A stretch of 6,237 bases of DNA from NCBI GenBank assembly GCA_028819955.1, contig JAPPKP010000231.1:1-6237 (forward strand), written 5' to 3'. Both the position numbers and the translations under genes were made by a program. The stretch comes from Rhodospirillaceae bacterium (lineage in GTDB: Bacteria; Pseudomonadota; Alphaproteobacteria; UBA828). The notes beneath the pieces were generated by a model that saw only the letters and a program-made list of their open reading frames with translations, did no database searches and had not been told where the DNA came from. Positions 5,877 through 6,237 of the stretch are shown here, piece after piece; position 1 is the stretch's first letter, and each line of letters begins with the position of its first letter.

Positions 5877-6236
5877 CTAGGCAATTTGCGCCTGGTGCTC
5901 TGATCGAAGGGCCCCTGTCTCTTGGCCCCCGGTCCCCCCTCCGTCATGGCCGTGTGTGGACGCCCCCGTTGATGCAAGCATTTCTTTGGAGGGCTGGGTG
6001 CGCTGGCGCACCAGAAGATCGCGCGTCCGAAACAGCATCGCCCGCGCCTGCTGCGCCTCCCCCTTCACCGCCACAAAGCGCATGGAAGGCCGCAACGCCG
6101 CCTCGCAGATCGCCTCCGCGTCCGCCGCGTCGTTCTTCTGACGCTTCACGAAGGGCTTGACGTAGATCGGCGCGATCAGCCTCACCTCGTGGCCGAGCTT
6201 CATGATCTCCCGGCCCCAGTAATGCGCGCTCGCGCA
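5877..6236 (-). pseudogene. Truncated IS110-family transposase (DEDD), N-terminal fragment
   Basis: The frame enters from beyond the window as CASAHYWGREIMKLGHEV, the characteristic IS110 segment, and continues through APIYVKPFVKRQKNDAADAE and RFVAVKGEAQQ to RTRDLLVRQRT. The aspartate pair in NDAAD (codons at 6129-6131 and 6120-6122) is the last two acidic residues of the RuvC-like DEDD catalytic tetrad. After RQRT, near 5997, the family sequence should continue into an INALRGHL-like helix; instead an unrelated run of about 40 codons follows to a TAG at 5877-5879. The true product is normally well over 300 residues, so this copy cannot make an active transposase. Its start lies outside the window; an internal ATG at 6203 is not the native start. 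Confidence 0.85.
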
Positions 6237-6237
6237 C
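5877..6237 (-). mobile_element. IS110-family insertion sequence remnant
   Basis: A broken IS110-type element enters from the right edge and ends somewhere between 5997 and about 5877. Only transposase N-terminal coding sequence is recognisable; the C-terminal half with its Ser-rich catalytic domain is missing on this side. IS110 elements generally lack terminal inverted repeats and target duplications, so the left boundary cannot be fixed by inspection. The stretch GGGGGCGTCCAC on the minus strand near 5957-5968 resembles, from memory, DNA close to the 3' end of IS110-type elements, which would mean an internal deletion; this is uncertain. Confidence 0.7.

Noticed and set aside
5854..5884. 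Minus-strand promoter for the SDR gene (TTGCCT and TGTACT)
   Set aside because: The spacer is 19 bp, both boxes match consensus poorly, and the -10 falls inside the stem-loop; not strong enough to list.

Overview
The window is about two-thirds G+C and densely coded. Gene content and protein style (an alphaproteobacterial-looking thiE, efp and inositol monophosphatase cluster, a CaiB-type CoA-transferase, an IS110 remnant) suggest an alphaproteobacterium, perhaps of the Rhodospirillales. That placement is inference from gene content, not from a phylogenetic marker.

Layout, left to right. (1) Positions 1-949, minus strand: the first 316 codons of a CodA-like cytosine deaminase (metal-dependent amidohydrolase), cut by the window edge at the active-site GHD...DPW segment. 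(2) Positions 950-1142: a divergent intergenic region with a good sigma70-like promoter and a nest of short direct and inverted repeats pointing right. (3) Positions 1143-1692, plus strand: a complete two-gene type II toxin-antitoxin operon, an AbrB/SpoVT-fold antitoxin overlapping a MazF/PemK-fold toxin that starts at GTG. (4) Positions 1693-1728: a short convergent intergenic hairpin. (5) Positions 1729-5804, minus strand: five co-directional genes, transcribed right to left as SDR-family protein, family III CoA-transferase, thiE, efp and an inositol-monophosphatase family gene. Gaps are 44, 0, 34 and 65 nt, so one operon or two overlapping ones are likely. (6) Positions 5877-6237, minus strand: the N-terminal part of an IS110-family transposase whose homology stops abruptly near 5997, leaving a broken element directly upstream of the SDR gene.

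How the genes work together: the toxin and antitoxin form one self-contained module that probably autoregulates through the repeats at its promoter. The minus-strand cluster joins housekeeping functions (thiamine phosphate synthesis, elongation factor P, sugar- or inositol-phosphate hydrolysis) to an upstream pair (SDR and CoA-transferase) likely to act on an acyl-CoA or short carbonyl substrate that cannot be named. The CoA-transferase stop codon abuts the thiE start codon, so their translation is probably coupled.

I see no CRISPR array, tRNA, rRNA or clearly new system. The points most worth a second look are the SDR with Phe in place of its catalytic Tyr, the repeat-rich toxin-antitoxin operator, the Ser at a specificity position of the deaminase, and the IS110 remnant forming the leader of the operon.
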